Source: Inhella sp. | GTDB lineage: Bacteria > Pseudomonadota > Gammaproteobacteria > Burkholderiales > Burkholderiaceae_C | DNA length: 35,649 nucleotides | NCBI RefSeq assembly: GCF_027532025.1 | Contig: NZ_JAPZSY010000044.1 | Span: 1-35,649, forward strand | Direction: 5' to 3' | In this document: in pieces, positions 25,007-35,649 of the stretch | Position numbering within the stretch: position 1 is the first letter of the stretch | How the letters are laid out: every line of letters begins with the position of its first letter | Notes under the pieces: generated by a model | Database searches by the model: none | What the model was told of the DNA's origin: nothing | Seen by the model: the letters and a program-made list of their open reading frames with translations, nothing else | Translations under genes and position numbers: made by a program

Positions 25007-26926
25007 TCACGCCCAGGTTCGCAGGCCCACCACCCCGTAGCTCAGCAGGTAGGCCAGCAAGCCCAACAGCCATGCACTCGCCACGACGAGCGCCGCTCGG
25101 CCCCAGCGCCCGGCGCGCGTCGCGACGCGGCCACGCGTGCGCCAGAGCAGGAGCGGGGTCAGGGCCGACAAGCCGGCGAAGCCCAGGCCCCCCAGCCAGA
25201 CCGAAGCCGAGGTCCAGGTCCAGCGGCCGAACTCGGCGTCGCCACCTCCCAGCACCGGCCCGGCGAGCAGCGTCGCCGCCAGCATCGAGGCGGCGCCTGC
25301 CATCGCAGCAGTGGGCGCAAAGAGCGCGCCGGCCCTTCCGCGCCAGCGCTGAACCGCCATCACCAGGCCACTGAGCAACAGCAGCGGCAGGAACAACAGG
25401 CCACCACCCCACAAGGTCAACAGCCCGATCACGCGCAGGCTGGACACCGGCTGGTAAGCGTTCGCCCCCACCTGCAGGCTGTCGCCCGCCAAGGGATCGT
25501 TCACCCGTGCAAGGGTCGGCAAGCCCGAGTCCGGGCTGACGAGCAGCTCACCGCCTTGGGCCAGAAAGCGCTGTTCGCCCCCCAGCAAGAAGCGCTGGCG
25601 AAGCCCACCCGGGATGGGCTCGAAGCGGCTGAGCTCCATCAAGTCTTCGGAGAAGCGGGTCAGCTCGCGCCGCGGCGTGATGTGCCGGTACCAGCCGTTC
25701 ACGTTTTGCAGGGCCTGGGGCAGTGCCTGGGCAGGCGGCGCGGCTGCCGGGGGCACGCCCTTCAGCAGGTGCTGGTGCAAGCGCCGCGACAGGCGGAAGA
25801 AGGCGTCGAAGTCGTCGTTGCTTTGCAGCAGCACGTAGCCCACGCCCAAAGTGGGCTCGTAGACCAAGCGGCTGATGCCGCCCTCCAGCGCGCCATCGTG
25901 CCCGTGGAAGGTCCGGCTGCTGGTGCCAAAACCAGAGGTCTCGTTGCCCAGCCCCCAGCCCGCGCGCACACCCGCCGCCGCACCCAGGTTGGTGTGCGGT
26001 GTTTCCATGCGCTGCACCGAGGCCGCCGTCAACAAAGCGCCGTGCGCCGAGGCCCCGCGGCGCAGCAGCAACTGCAGCATGCGCGCCATGTCGGTGGCCG
26101 AACTGTTGAGTGCGCCCGACGGCCAATCGGCCATGTGCGCGTAGGGCAAGGGCACGCCGGGGCGGTCGGCGGCGTGAAGGTTGGCGCCGTGCCGTTGCAT
26201 CCGCTCGTCGTCGAAGAAGCCGCTGTGAGTCATGCCCAAGGGGTCGAACACCGCTTGCTGCACGTAGCGCTCGTAGGGCATGCCGCTCACCCGGGCCACG
26301 ACGTGCGCGGCCGCCAGCGCACCCAGGTTGCTGTAGGCCGTTCGGGTGCCGGGCACCCAGCGCGATTGACGCGTGGCTGGGCGCCGGGCGAGGGCCTCGC
26401 TCAGGCCCATGCCCTTCGGCGCGTTGAACGCCACCTCGGAAGGGTGGGCGTCCTCCCAACCGCTGGTGTGTTCCAGCAAGTGCACCAGCCGCACAGGGTG
26501 CCTGGCCTCCCACGGGTTGTCGAAGGCGATGTCGGGCGCCAGCTGACGCAGCGGTGTGTTGAGGTCGAGTCGGCCCTGCTCGACGAGCGTCATCACCGCG
26601 ACCGACAGCACCAGCTTGGACACCGACCCCACCCGGAACATCGTGTCTGCGTTGGCGGCTTGTGGGGGCTGCTGCCGGGCTTGCCCCAAGCCGGCGACCC
26701 ACACCATGCCCCGGTCGTCCACCACCGCCACGCCCAAGGCCGGCACGCTGGTTTCGCGGCGAATCGACTCCAGGTCCGCCTTCAGGGCCGCAAGGTCGGC
26801 GTGACGTGACGCGGACGCCTCCGCTGGCAAGGCCAGCGCGGGCTGGGGGACGGTGGGCGCGGCGTGCAGGCCGCACACGAAGCCTCCCGCCAAAGTCAGG
26901 CACAGCCCAGCAAGCCAACGGGTCAT
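25007..26926 (-). CDS. Serine hydrolase of the class C beta-lactamase/PBP4 family with C-terminal membrane segments
   Basis: 639 residues from the ATG at 26926. A signal peptide (about 1-23) is followed by the beta-lactamase-like domain (about 45-400): SVSK with the nucleophile S101 and K104, YSN (198-200), and HGHDG (341-345) at the place of the third motif. FRVGSVSKLVLSVAVMTLVE and LLEHTSGWED are typical of the group that includes esterases and D-aminopeptidases. After a linker with HITPRRELTRFSEDLM, residues about 495-635 hold four hydrophobic segments (LRVIGLLTLWGGGLLFLPLL and others), so the enzyme is held on the membrane. True beta-lactam resistance is not implied. No gene lies in the 163 bp upstream. 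Confidence 0.88.
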   Translation of the reverse strand: MTRWLAGLCLTLAGGFVCGLHAAPTVPQPALALPAEASASRHADLAALKADLESIRRETSVPALGVAVVDDRGMVWVAGLGQARQQPPQAANADTMFRVGSVSKLVLSVAVMTLVEQGRLDLNTPLRQLAPDIAFDNPWEARHPVRLVHLLEHTSGWEDAHPSEVAFNAPKGMGLSEALARRPATRQSRWVPGTRTAYSNLGALAAAHVVARVSGMPYERYVQQAVFDPLGMTHSGFFDDERMQRHGANLHAADRPGVPLPYAHMADWPSGALNSSATDMARMLQLLLRRGASAHGALLTAASVQRMETPHTNLGAAAGVRAGWGLGNETSGFGTSSRTFHGHDGALEGGISRLVYEPTLGVGYVLLQSNDDFDAFFRLSRRLHQHLLKGVPPAAAPPAQALPQALQNVNGWYRHITPRRELTRFSEDLMELSRFEPIPGGLRQRFLLGGEQRFLAQGGELLVSPDSGLPTLARVNDPLAGDSLQVGANAYQPVSSLRVIGLLTLWGGGLLFLPLLLLSGLVMAVQRWRGRAGALFAPTAAMAGAASMLAATLLAGPVLGGGDAEFGRWTWTSASVWLGGLGFAGLSALTPLLLWRTRGRVATRAGRWGRAALVVASAWLLGLLAYLLSYGVVGLRTWA

Positions 26927-27089
26927 CGGCGGTCTTCCCAGTTACTGCCCCGGCCCTAGCCGCAGCGCGTCAGGGCCGCAGGCGACCCGGGCCGGCGGAT
27001 TGGGCCGGTGGCGAGGCTGGCACTCTAGGGGTGCGCCGTGGAGCGCCAGCCGCGCGTTTGCCCGGGGGCGGCGTCAGCGACTGAGAGGC

Positions 27090-29567
<2,478 letters not shown>

Positions 29568-29568
<1 letters not shown>

Positions 29569-30824
29569 CACAGACCGACGTCGATGCCGAAAAAGTCGCC
29601 CGACATCTCGCCGGCCGCGCCGGGGCCGGCCGCTGCCGCCCGGACGCCCCAGTCGTCCATACGGCCGATGAGTTCGATGCGCATGGCTTCCAGCCGCAAG
29701 CGGTGCACGGCCACCACGGCGAACGGCCGATACAGCCCCAGCGTGAACACCGTGAGCACCAGGTTCAGCAGGAGGCGCCGCGTCAGGGCCAAGGCGGAGA
29801 GGTCGCTTTCAAAGCACAGCTGCTGGCTGCGCGTGCAGTCCCAGGTGAGGTTTTGCAGCCGGGCAGAAAAGTAGCCCTGGACGGTGAACAACAGGGCCAA
29901 GTAGCCGAGGAATACCAGGGCCATGACCACCCCGCCCACGACCATCGCGCCCGCCTTGCCACCAGGCACAAAACTGCCCAGAGCACCACCGATCACGGCG
30001 GCCAGCATGACCAAAACCACGATGGCCACCAAGCCGCCCAGCAAGATGGCGAAGGCGATGCCGCCGATGGCGTAAACCGGCCCGGGGTTCAGCAACATGC
30101 GCGCCACTTGACCCGCGTAGCGGTAACCGTTGTGCTGGTAGCGCTTGATTTGCGTCAGGCTCCACGGGAGCATGGCCATCAACACCAGCATGGCCCCGCC
30201 GTTCCAGGCGGCCACTTTCAGCATGGCGTCCGACATGGCTTTGGTGTCTTCGGGGTCCACCCCTTGCAGCGCGATCGCATTGGCCACCAGGATGAGCAGC
30301 GTGGGCACGGCCAGCGGCAGCATGGCGCGGTAGGCGCCTTTCAGGTCGCCCTCAAAGGCGAACCGCAGGCCCCGCCAACTGGTGTTGCTCAGCCGAAAGC
30401 GCAGCGACGAGCGCCACAGGGCCGGCCACAGCAGCGCGAGCAGGCCAAACACGGCCACCGACAACCAAGACGACAAGTGCCCCGACAGCGAGTAGCCGCC
30501 GAACAGCAGCAGCATCAGCACGTAGCCACGCAGCATCTTCCAGGGGTCGCCATGGAAGGCCAGGGGGTGGCCGTCGATCACGGTGTTGGCGTAGAAGTAG
30601 CGCAGGCGCCGTGCTTTGGCGAAGGGCATGTAGAAGCCCAGCGTGAGCACGATCAACAGCAGGTTGACGATCCAGATGCGGAAGTACTCGCTCCCGCTGG
30701 CGGTGAATTGCAAGGGCAGCAGGCGGCTGACCGGCTCGTGGGCGACGGGGACGGCCAGGGTCGGACCGTGGTCGGCCGGCGGCAAGCTCCCGGCATCGGC
30801 GGTGGGCAAGGGGGTGTCGGACAT
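29568..30824 (-). CDS. DUF898/YjgN family inner-membrane protein
   Basis: 418 residues from the ATG at 30824 (MSDTPLPTADAGSLPPADHG); the frame is open further upstream but without conservation. After a soluble N-terminus (about 1-45), the YjgN signature PLQFTASGSEYFRIWIVNLL and LGFYMPFAKARRLRYFYANT leads into about six or seven hydrophobic segments, with the repeated short elements KARRLRYFYANTVIDG and SARLQNLTWDCTR. A C-terminal cytosolic part contains LRLEAMRIELIGRMDDWG. The function of this family is unknown. The M48 protease gene follows with a one-base overlap, which implies a shared role in the inner membrane. It diverges from the GST gene across 176 bp that hold no other gene. Confidence 0.87.
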
Positions 30825-31000
30825 CGGGTGCTGGGTTTGGGCTGGGCGAGGCCAAAGCGGCGCATTCTCGGGACCGAAGCCGCTTTCCGTTCCGGGCGAA
30901 ACCCCTTGTTCGTGGTGGGGTGGACTCTCCAATTCGACGAAACCCTGCTGCATAGAATCAATCGAACCGCCCCCTCGAGGGCAGCAAGGGATCGCACCAG

Positions 31001-31636
31001 ATGTCCGCGATGAAGCTCATCGGCTCCACCACCAGCCCTTTCGTGCGCAAGCTGCGCATCGTGCTGGCTGAAAAAAAACTTGACTACCAATTGGTCCTGG
31101 AAGACGTCTGGGGCGGCGACGACATCCTCAAGATCAACCCTCTGGGCAAGGTGCCCTGTTTGGTGATGGAGGGGCAAGACTCCATCACGGGTGCGATGTT
31201 CGACTCGCGCGTGATCGCCGAGTACTTGGACACGCTGTCGCCCGTGGGTCGCCTGATTCCCGAAAAAGGCCGCGAGCGCGCCGAAGTGCGCACCTGGGAA
31301 GCGCTGGCCGACGGCATCCTCGATGCCGCCATCCTGGTGCGGCTTGAGCGCAGTTGGTCAGGGCGTGCGCAAGAGCAGCGCAGCGAAGCCTGGGTCCAGC
31401 GTCAAATGGGCAAGGTCCATGCGGGCTTGGATGCCATGGCGCGCGGGCTGGGCGACAAGCCCTGGTGCTCGGGCAACCACTTCACCCTGGCCGACGTGGC
31501 CGTGGGCTGTTGCCTGGGTTGGCTCAGCTTCCGTTTCATGGAGCTGACTTGGGCGGCCGAGCACCCCAACTTGGCGAGGCATCTGGACAAGCTGATGACT
31601 CGGCCCAGCTTCGCGGAGACGGTTCCGATCGCTTGA
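31001..31636 (+). CDS. Glutathione S-transferase family protein (YibF-like)
   Basis: 211 residues; the ATG at 31001 is 9 bp after AAGGGA, so it is preferred over the ATG at 31010. The thioredoxin-like N-terminal domain reads MKLIGSTTSPFVRKLRIVLA, then NPLGKVPCLVM with the cis-proline, and DSRVIAEYLDTL for glutathione binding; the all-helical C-terminal domain (about 90-211) includes GNHFTLADVAVGCCLGWLSF with the conserved Asp of the folding motif. It is a cytosolic enzyme or binding protein of unknown substrate. A TAGAAT at 30953-30958 could be its -10, but no properly spaced -35 is visible. Confidence 0.9.
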   Translation: MSAMKLIGSTTSPFVRKLRIVLAEKKLDYQLVLEDVWGGDDILKINPLGKVPCLVMEGQDSITGAMFDSRVIAEYLDTLSPVGRLIPEKGRERAEVRTWEALADGILDAAILVRLERSWSGRAQEQRSEAWVQRQMGKVHAGLDAMARGLGDKPWCSGNHFTLADVAVGCCLGWLSFRFMELTWAAEHPNLARHLDKLMTRPSFAETVPIA

Positions 31637-31660
31637 CGGCTGACGGTGCCCCGTGCGCTC

Positions 31661-31682
31661 GGAGTCTGCGCGGCAGAAGCCC
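31661..31682 (+). repeat. 22-nt dispersed repeat, copy 1
   Basis: The sequence from GGAGTCTGCG to AGAAGCCC is identical to 35595-35616. It contains the dyad TCTGC-GCG-GCAGA. This copy is intergenic, 24 bp after the GST stop and 36 bp before the probable sppA -10. Confidence 0.6.
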
Positions 31683-31717
31683 GCGCCATGACCAGAGCCA
31701 TCCCTCGGGGCCGTCCC

Positions 31718-31723
31718 TAAAAT
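31718..31723 (+). promoter_or_regulatory. Probable sppA -10 box
   Basis: TAAAAT, 31 bp upstream of the sppA ATG, with a poor -35 match (GAGCCA at 31695-31700, 17-bp spacing). It would give a leader of about 25 nt that includes the ribosome binding site AGGGTG. Confidence 0.45.
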
Positions 31724-31754
31724 CGGCACCCCTTCCTTCACCAGGGTGTTCACC

Positions 31755-33614
31755 ATGGGCATCAAGCAGGTTTTGTCGCCGGTCGGCCGGTTCATCGTGC
31801 GTGCTTGGGGCTGGCTCGACATCAGCCGGCGCTTCGTCTTCAACCTGCTCTGGCTGATCATTTTGGTCGCCATCGTCAGCGCGGTCTTCAGCCGCGGCGA
31901 CAAGCTGCGCGACAAGACCACCCTGGTGCTGGACTTCGAGGGCCGTCTGGTGGAGCAGCGCAGCGGCACGCCTTCTGAGCGCCTGAGTGCTGAGCTGCAA
32001 GGCGGCAGCACCGCGCAGACGACCCTGCGCGACGTGCTCAAGGCCTTGGATGCTGCCGCGACCGACCCCCACGTCACCCAAGTGCTGCTGGACTTTTCGA
32101 AGTTTGGCGGCGGTGGGCAAGCCAGCTTGCGTGAGGTGGCCAGCGCGCTGGAGCGGTTCAAGAAAAGCGGCAAGAAGGTGATGGCTTACGCCGATGCCTA
32201 CGACCAGCGCAGCTACCAACTGGCGGCGCAGGCCGACGAGGTGTTCATGCACCCCATGGGCATGGTCATGCTGGAGGGTTTTGGCCGGTACCGCAACTAC
32301 TACAAAGACCTGTTCGAGCGCGTGGGCGTGGAAGCCAATGTGGTGCGGGCCGGCAAGTACAAGAACTTTGGTGAACCCTATTTCGCCAACGGCCCGTCGC
32401 CTGCGACCATCGAAAGCGAAAGCCTGCTGTACGGCGACCTTTGGGCCCGCTACATGGCCGGCGTGGAAGCCGCGCGCAAGCTGCAGGCGGGCAGCATCAC
32501 GGCCTACATCGACACCTTGCCCCAGCGCATGACCGAGCTGAAGGGCGACACGGGCCAACTGGCGCTGCAGGCCAAGCTGGTGGATGGCCTGAAAGAGCGC
32601 GACGAAATTCGGGCTTTGTTGATCGAGCGCGGCAGCAAGGACGCCGACGGCAAGAGCTACCGCAAGATCGACTTGGCCGCTTATGTGGCCCAGCTCAAAC
32701 CCGAGATGCCGGCTCCCAAGCAGGTGGCCATCGTGGTGGCCGAGGGGAACATCGTCGACGGCACTGCCAATCCGGGCACGATCGGTGGCGACAGCACCGC
32801 GGCGCTGGTGCGTCAAGCCCGTGAAGACGAGAAGGTGGTGGCCGTGGTGTTGCGCGTGAACTCGCCCGGTGGCAGCGCCTTTGCCAGCGAGATCATCCGC
32901 CGCGAACTGGAGCTGACGCGCAAGGCCGGCAAGCCGGTCGTGGTGTCGATGGGCGATGTGGCGGCCTCGGGGGGCTACTGGGTGAGCATGAGCGCCGATG
33001 AAGTGATCGCCGACGCCTCCACCATCACCGGCTCGATCGGCGTCTTCGGCATGCTGCCCAACGCCAGCAAGGCCATGGACAAGATTTCGCTGCGCACCGG
33101 TGGCTACGGCACCACGTGGCTGGTGGGCGCGGGCGACCCCCGGCTGCCGCTGGACCCGCGGGTGAAGCAGGCGGTGCAGGCCGGTGTGGACCGCATCTAC
33201 ATCGACTTCACCACCCGCGCGGCCGAAGCCCGCAAGACCACGCAGGAGGCCATCGACGCGGTGGCGCAAGGTCGTGTGTGGACGGGCCAGCAGGCGCTGG
33301 AGCGCAAACTGATCGATCGCGTGGGCAGCTTGGGTGACGCCATCGCCAGCGCGGCGCAAAAGGCCAAGCTCGAGGGCACGCCTTCGGTTCGCTACGTTGA
33401 AAAGGAACGCGGCCGTGCGGAGAAGCTGATCGCCGGGTTGTTCGACAGCCATGCCCCGGCTGTGGGCACTTGGTTGCGCACCCGCCTGGGCCTGCCCAGC
33501 TTGCCCGCTCCGCTGACTGAAGCGCAACGCGAGCTCGGTTGGCTGATGGACGCCAGTGCCCAGGGGCCGCTGCCGGTGAGCACGCACGTGCACTGCCTCT
33601 GCACGTCGCCTTGA
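31755..33614 (+). CDS. sppA: Signal peptide peptidase SppA (67K type)
   Basis: 619 residues from the ATG at 31755, close to the 618 of E. coli SppA, preceded by AGGGTG. An N-terminal signal anchor at about 28-45 ([20 protein letters not shown]) holds it in the cytoplasmic membrane with the body in the periplasm. It has two tandem S49 domains: the N-terminal one supplies the general-base lysine K203 in [10 protein letters not shown], the C-terminal one the nucleophile S405 in [14 protein letters not shown] after [12 protein letters not shown]. It degrades cleaved signal peptides in the membrane. The metX start overlaps its stop by one base (TGATG), so translation of the methionine genes may depend on sppA. 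Confidence 0.94.
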   Translation: MGIKQVLSPVGRFIVRAWGWLDISRRFVFNLLWLIILVAIVSAVFSRGDKLRDKTTLVLDFEGRLVEQRSGTPSERLSAELQGGSTAQTTLRDVLKALDAAATDPHVTQVLLDFSKFGGGGQASLREVASALERFKKSGKKVMAYADAYDQRSYQLAAQADEVFMHPMGMVMLEGFGRYRNYYKDLFERVGVEANVVRAGKYKNFGEPYFANGPSPATIESESLLYGDLWARYMAGVEAARKLQAGSITAYIDTLPQRMTELKGDTGQLALQAKLVDGLKERDEIRALLIERGSKDADGKSYRKIDLAAYVAQLKPEMPAPKQVAIVVAEGNIVDGTANPGTIGGDSTAALVRQAREDEKVVAVVLRVNSPGGSAFASEIIRRELELTRKAGKPVVVSMGDVAASGGYWVSMSADEVIADASTITGSIGVFGMLPNASKAMDKISLRTGGYGTTWLVGAGDPRLPLDPRVKQAVQAGVDRIYIDFTTRAAEARKTTQEAIDAVAQGRVWTGQQALERKLIDRVGSLGDAIASAAQKAKLEGTPSVRYVEKERGRAEKLIAGLFDSHAPAVGTWLRTRLGLPSLPAPLTEAQRELGWLMDASAQGPLPVSTHVHCLCTSP

Positions 33615-34735
33615 TGGGGTCGGTCGGTCGCGTCGAGCCCCAGCGGCTGGACTTCAGCACGCCGCTGCCCCTGCGGCGAGGCGGCGTGCTGCCGGCCTAT
33701 CACCAGCTGGTGGAGACCTACGGCACGCTGAACGCCGCCAAGAGCAACGCGGTGCTGGTGTGCCACGCGCTCAACGCCAGCCACCATGTGGCGGGGCACT
33801 ACGAGGACCCGCGCAGCACCGGCTGGTGGGACAACCTCATCGGCCCCGGCAAGCCGTTGGACACCGACCGCTTCTTCGTCATCGGCGTCAACAACCTGGG
33901 GTCCTGCTTCGGGTCCACCGGCCCGATGCACGACAACCCCGCCACGGGCAAGCCCTGGGGCGGCGACTTCCCCACGGTGACGGTGCAAGACTGGGTCGAC
34001 GCGCAGGCCCGCGTGGTCGACCACTTCGGCATCGACCGCCTGGCCGCCGTGCTGGGCGGGTCCTTGGGCGGCATGCAGGCGCTGGACTGGAGCCTGCGCC
34101 GGCCCGAGCGTCTGGCGCACTGCCTGGCCATCGCCACCGCGCCCAACCTGTCGGCGCAGAACCTGGCCTTCAACGAGGTGGCGCGCCGCGCCATCGTCAG
34201 CGACCCCGACTTCCATGGCGGCCACTTCTACCAACACGGCGTGGTGCCCAAGGCGGGCTTGCGCGTGGCGCGCATGCTGGGCCACATCACCTACCTCAGC
34301 GACGACGTGATGGACGCCAAGTTCGGCCGCGAGCGCCGCCGCGACCTCGAGGCCGGCGTCGACGAGTTCCAGATCGAGAGCTACCTGCGCCACCAGGGCG
34401 ACAAGTTCGCCGGCTACTTCGACGCCAACAGCTACCTGCTGATCCAGTACGCCCTCGATGACTTCGACCCCGCGGCCGAGTTCGGGGGCAGCTTGAGCGC
34501 CGCCTTCGCCCGCGCCAAGGCCAAGTTCTGCGTGGCCAGCTTCACCACCGACTGGCGCTTCTCGCCGGCGCGTTCGCGCGAGATCGTGCAGGCCTTGCTC
34601 GACAACAACCTCGACGTCAGCTACGCCGAGATCGACGCCCCCCACGGGCACGACGCCTTTCTGATGGACGACCCGCGCTACCACGGGCTGCTGCGCCACC
34701 GCTTTGCGCAGATCGCGCGGGAGGTGGGCGCATGA
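33614..34735 (+). CDS. metX: Homoserine O-acyltransferase MetX
   Basis: 373 residues from the ATG at 33614; the upstream open frame is not conserved. It transfers an acyl group to homoserine in methionine synthesis. The alpha/beta hydrolase fold has the nucleophile S150 in [12 protein letters not shown]313 in FTTDWRFSP and H346 in [22 protein letters not shown] and [12 protein letters not shown] near the N-terminus are MetX signatures. Whether acetyl-CoA or succinyl-CoA is used cannot be read from these motifs alone; many proteobacterial MetX proteins next to metW are reported to be succinyltransferases. It is coupled to sppA upstream and to metW downstream by overlapping codons. Confidence 0.95.
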   Translation: MGSVGRVEPQRLDFSTPLPLRRGGVLPAYHQLVETYGTLNAAKSNAVLVCHALNASHHVAGHYEDPRSTGWWDNLIGPGKPLDTDRFFVIGVNNLGSCFGSTGPMHDNPATGKPWGGDFPTVTVQDWVDAQARVVDHFGIDRLAAVLGGSLGGMQALDWSLRRPERLAHCLAIATAPNLSAQNLAFNEVARRAIVSDPDFHGGHFYQHGVVPKAGLRVARMLGHITYLSDDVMDAKFGRERRRDLEAGVDEFQIESYLRHQGDKFAGYFDANSYLLIQYALDDFDPAAEFGGSLSAAFARAKAKFCVASFTTDWRFSPARSREIVQALLDNNLDVSYAEIDAPHGHDAFLMDDPRYHGLLRHRFAQIAREVGA

Positions 34736-35301
34736 ACCCGGTCATTGCCGATTTGGTGCCCGCCGGCAGCCGCGTGCTCGACCTGGGTTGCGGCAGCGGC
34801 GAGTTGCTGGCGCACCTGCAAAACGTGAAGGGCTGCAGCGGTTATGGCATCGAGTTGGACGACGCCAAGCTCCTGGGGTGTGCCGAGCGCAGCGTCAACG
34901 TGCTGCAGCTCGACCTGGAGCAGGGCCTGTCGATGTTCAAGGACCAGAGCTTCGACGTCGTGCTGCAACTGCAGACCCTGCAGCAGGTGCGCCACGCGGC
35001 CGAGATGCTGAAGGAAACCGTGCGCGTGGGCCGGCGCGGCATCGTCAGCTTCCCCAACTTCGCGCACTGGCCCAACCGCCTGCAGGTGATGGCTGGGCGC
35101 ATGCCGGTGACGCGCACCTTGCCCTACGAGTGGCACGACACGCCCAACATCCGCGTGGGCACGCACGCCGACTTCGCGCTGCTGTGCGAGCGCTTGGGTC
35201 TGCGCGTGCTGCAGAGCTTCGGCCTGCGCGGTGACGAGCGCATCGACACGGCGCCCAACTGGCGCGCACCGGTGGCGGTGTTCGTCATCGAACGGGCGTG
35301 A
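34732..35301 (+). CDS. metW: Methionine biosynthesis protein MetW
   Basis: 189 residues from the ATG at 34732, overlapping the metX stop as ATGA. The class I methyltransferase fold begins [20 protein letters not shown] (SAM-binding loop DLGCGSGE at about 18-25), then [28 protein letters not shown] and [20 protein letters not shown]. In proteobacteria MetW is almost always paired with MetX and is required for, or stimulates, its activity; no methyl acceptor is established. No terminator was found in the 133 bp after it. Confidence 0.95.
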   Translation: MNPVIADLVPAGSRVLDLGCGSGELLAHLQNVKGCSGYGIELDDAKLLGCAERSVNVLQLDLEQGLSMFKDQSFDVVLQLQTLQQVRHAAEMLKETVRVGRRGIVSFPNFAHWPNRLQVMAGRMPVTRTLPYEWHDTPNIRVGTHADFALLCERLGLRVLQSFGLRGDERIDTAPNWRAPVAVFVIERA

Positions 35302-35434
35302 ACGCCCCGCCGGCGGCGCGCGGCATGCGCCCGCCGGTAGCGCGATGCGCGACTTCGCCCCCTCGCGCTGGCGCGCGCCGCGCCGTTTGACCACCATGCA
35401 AGCGCGGCATGTGCCGTGACTTCGCAGGTGGTTC

Positions 35435-35649
35435 ATGAACCGACCCTCGCCCCATTCCTTCCGTTCCTCACTCGCCCTGCTGGCCCTGGGCGTGAGCGCC
35501 GGCCTCACCGGCTGCATGGTGGTGCCCTTGGACCCGCAGCCCTACCGCACGGCCAGCGCCGCCCCCGCGCCGGTGCTGGTGCCCGCGGCCCCTAGGAGTC
35601 TGCGCGGCAGAAGCCCAGGCCGGCGTGGCCCCTGGTCCGGCGCAGGCTA
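35435..35649 (+). CDS. Start of a putative lipoprotein gene, cut by the window edge and possibly frameshifted
   Basis: From the ATG at 35435, with AGGTGG 5 bp before it, the product begins MNRPSPHSFRSSLALLALGV and then SAGLTGCMVVPLDPQP. The sequence LTGC is a lipobox, so Cys27 would be lipid-modified and the protein anchored in the inner or outer membrane. A Pro/Ala-rich stretch TASAAPAPVLVPAAP follows, then the repeat at 35595-35616, after which this frame turns Arg-rich ([12 protein letters not shown]) while the neighbouring frame continues Pro/Ala-rich (AGVAPGPAQA). An insertion or indel at this point is therefore likely. Only the first 71 codons are visible. Confidence 0.65.
   Translation, partial: MNRPSPHSFRSSLALLALGVSAGLTGCMVVPLDPQPYRTASAAPAPVLVPAAPRSLRGRSPGRRGPWSGAG
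35595..35616 (+). repeat. 22-nt dispersed repeat, copy 2
   Basis: Identical to 31661-31682. It lies within the putative lipoprotein reading frame, at the point where the amino acid composition changes, and has the same internal dyad TCTGC/GCAGA. Confidence 0.6.

Noticed and set aside
23218-25374. Open frame of 718 codons on the plus strand opposite the S9 peptidase
   Set aside because: Low-complexity Gly/Ala/Gln/Arg composition and no domain; the peptidase on the minus strand has a signal peptide and full triad.
24605-26809. Open frame of 734 codons on the plus strand opposite the S9 peptidase and serine hydrolase
   Set aside because: It spans the boundary of two real minus-strand genes and has shadow-like composition.
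30930-30958. Sigma-70 promoter for the GST gene
   Set aside because: TAGAAT is a plausible -10, but the nearest TTCGAC is only 14 bp away and other spacings give poor -35 matches.
31536-33593. Open frame of 685 codons on the minus strand opposite sppA
   Set aside because: His/Ala/Gln-rich shadow of the S49 peptidase gene; no ribosome binding site or domain.
35302-35434. Small genes or RNA between metW and the lipoprotein gene
   Set aside because: The stretch is GC-rich with chance palindromes; no start with ribosome binding site, no conserved motif and no terminator was found.

Overview
The window looks like a chromosomal segment of a GC-rich betaproteobacterium of the order Burkholderiales. 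This rests on the protein sequences and on the gene order pilB-pilC / tRNA-Pro / ispB / rplU-rpmA-obgE-proB / rppH / proS, which from general knowledge is typical of Comamonadaceae and Rubrivivax/Leptothrix-like lineages. The species cannot be fixed from the sequence alone. No IS element, prophage, CRISPR array or rRNA was seen. One tRNA is present.

Layout. 1-2373 (minus): type IV pilus assembly genes pilC (cut by the window edge) and pilB, visibly less GC-rich than the rest. 2503-3627 (minus): tRNA-Pro(CGG) and the octaprenyl diphosphate synthase ispB, divergent from a housekeeping block on the plus strand: rplU-rpmA, a terminator, then obgE-proB. rppH (minus) meets proB tail to tail and diverges from proS. 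proS is followed, with overlapping start and stop codons, by a DUF418 membrane protein and a small lytic transglycosylase. A carboxylesterase and pyrF (minus) are also translationally coupled and diverge from a two-domain GNAT acetyltransferase.

13604-20845 (plus) is the most interesting block: eight tightly overlapping genes (two RDD proteins, a SpoIIM-family protein, an unassigned membrane protein, DUF4129, DUF4350, a MoxR AAA+ ATPase and a DUF58 protein), followed 28 bp later by a DUF805 protein whose C-terminus resembles a type IV pilin helix. The arrangement suggests a membrane-anchored MoxR/vWA-like chaperone or remodelling system whose substrate is unknown. The second RDD gene seems to need a CTG start.

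21411-22296 is a small islet with a frameshifted remnant related to the C-terminal domain of the GNAT protein 8 kb upstream, and an unrecognised 159-residue protein. 22349-30824 (minus): a SUI1/YciH factor coupled to an S9 (DPP4-type) peptidase, a membrane-tailed class C beta-lactamase-like serine hydrolase, purB, an M48 metalloprotease and a DUF898/YjgN protein. 31001-35649 (plus): a GST, the signal peptide peptidase sppA coupled to metX-metW of methionine metabolism, and the beginning of a lipoprotein gene. A 22-nt sequence occurs identically before sppA and inside the lipoprotein gene, where the reading frame also appears to break.
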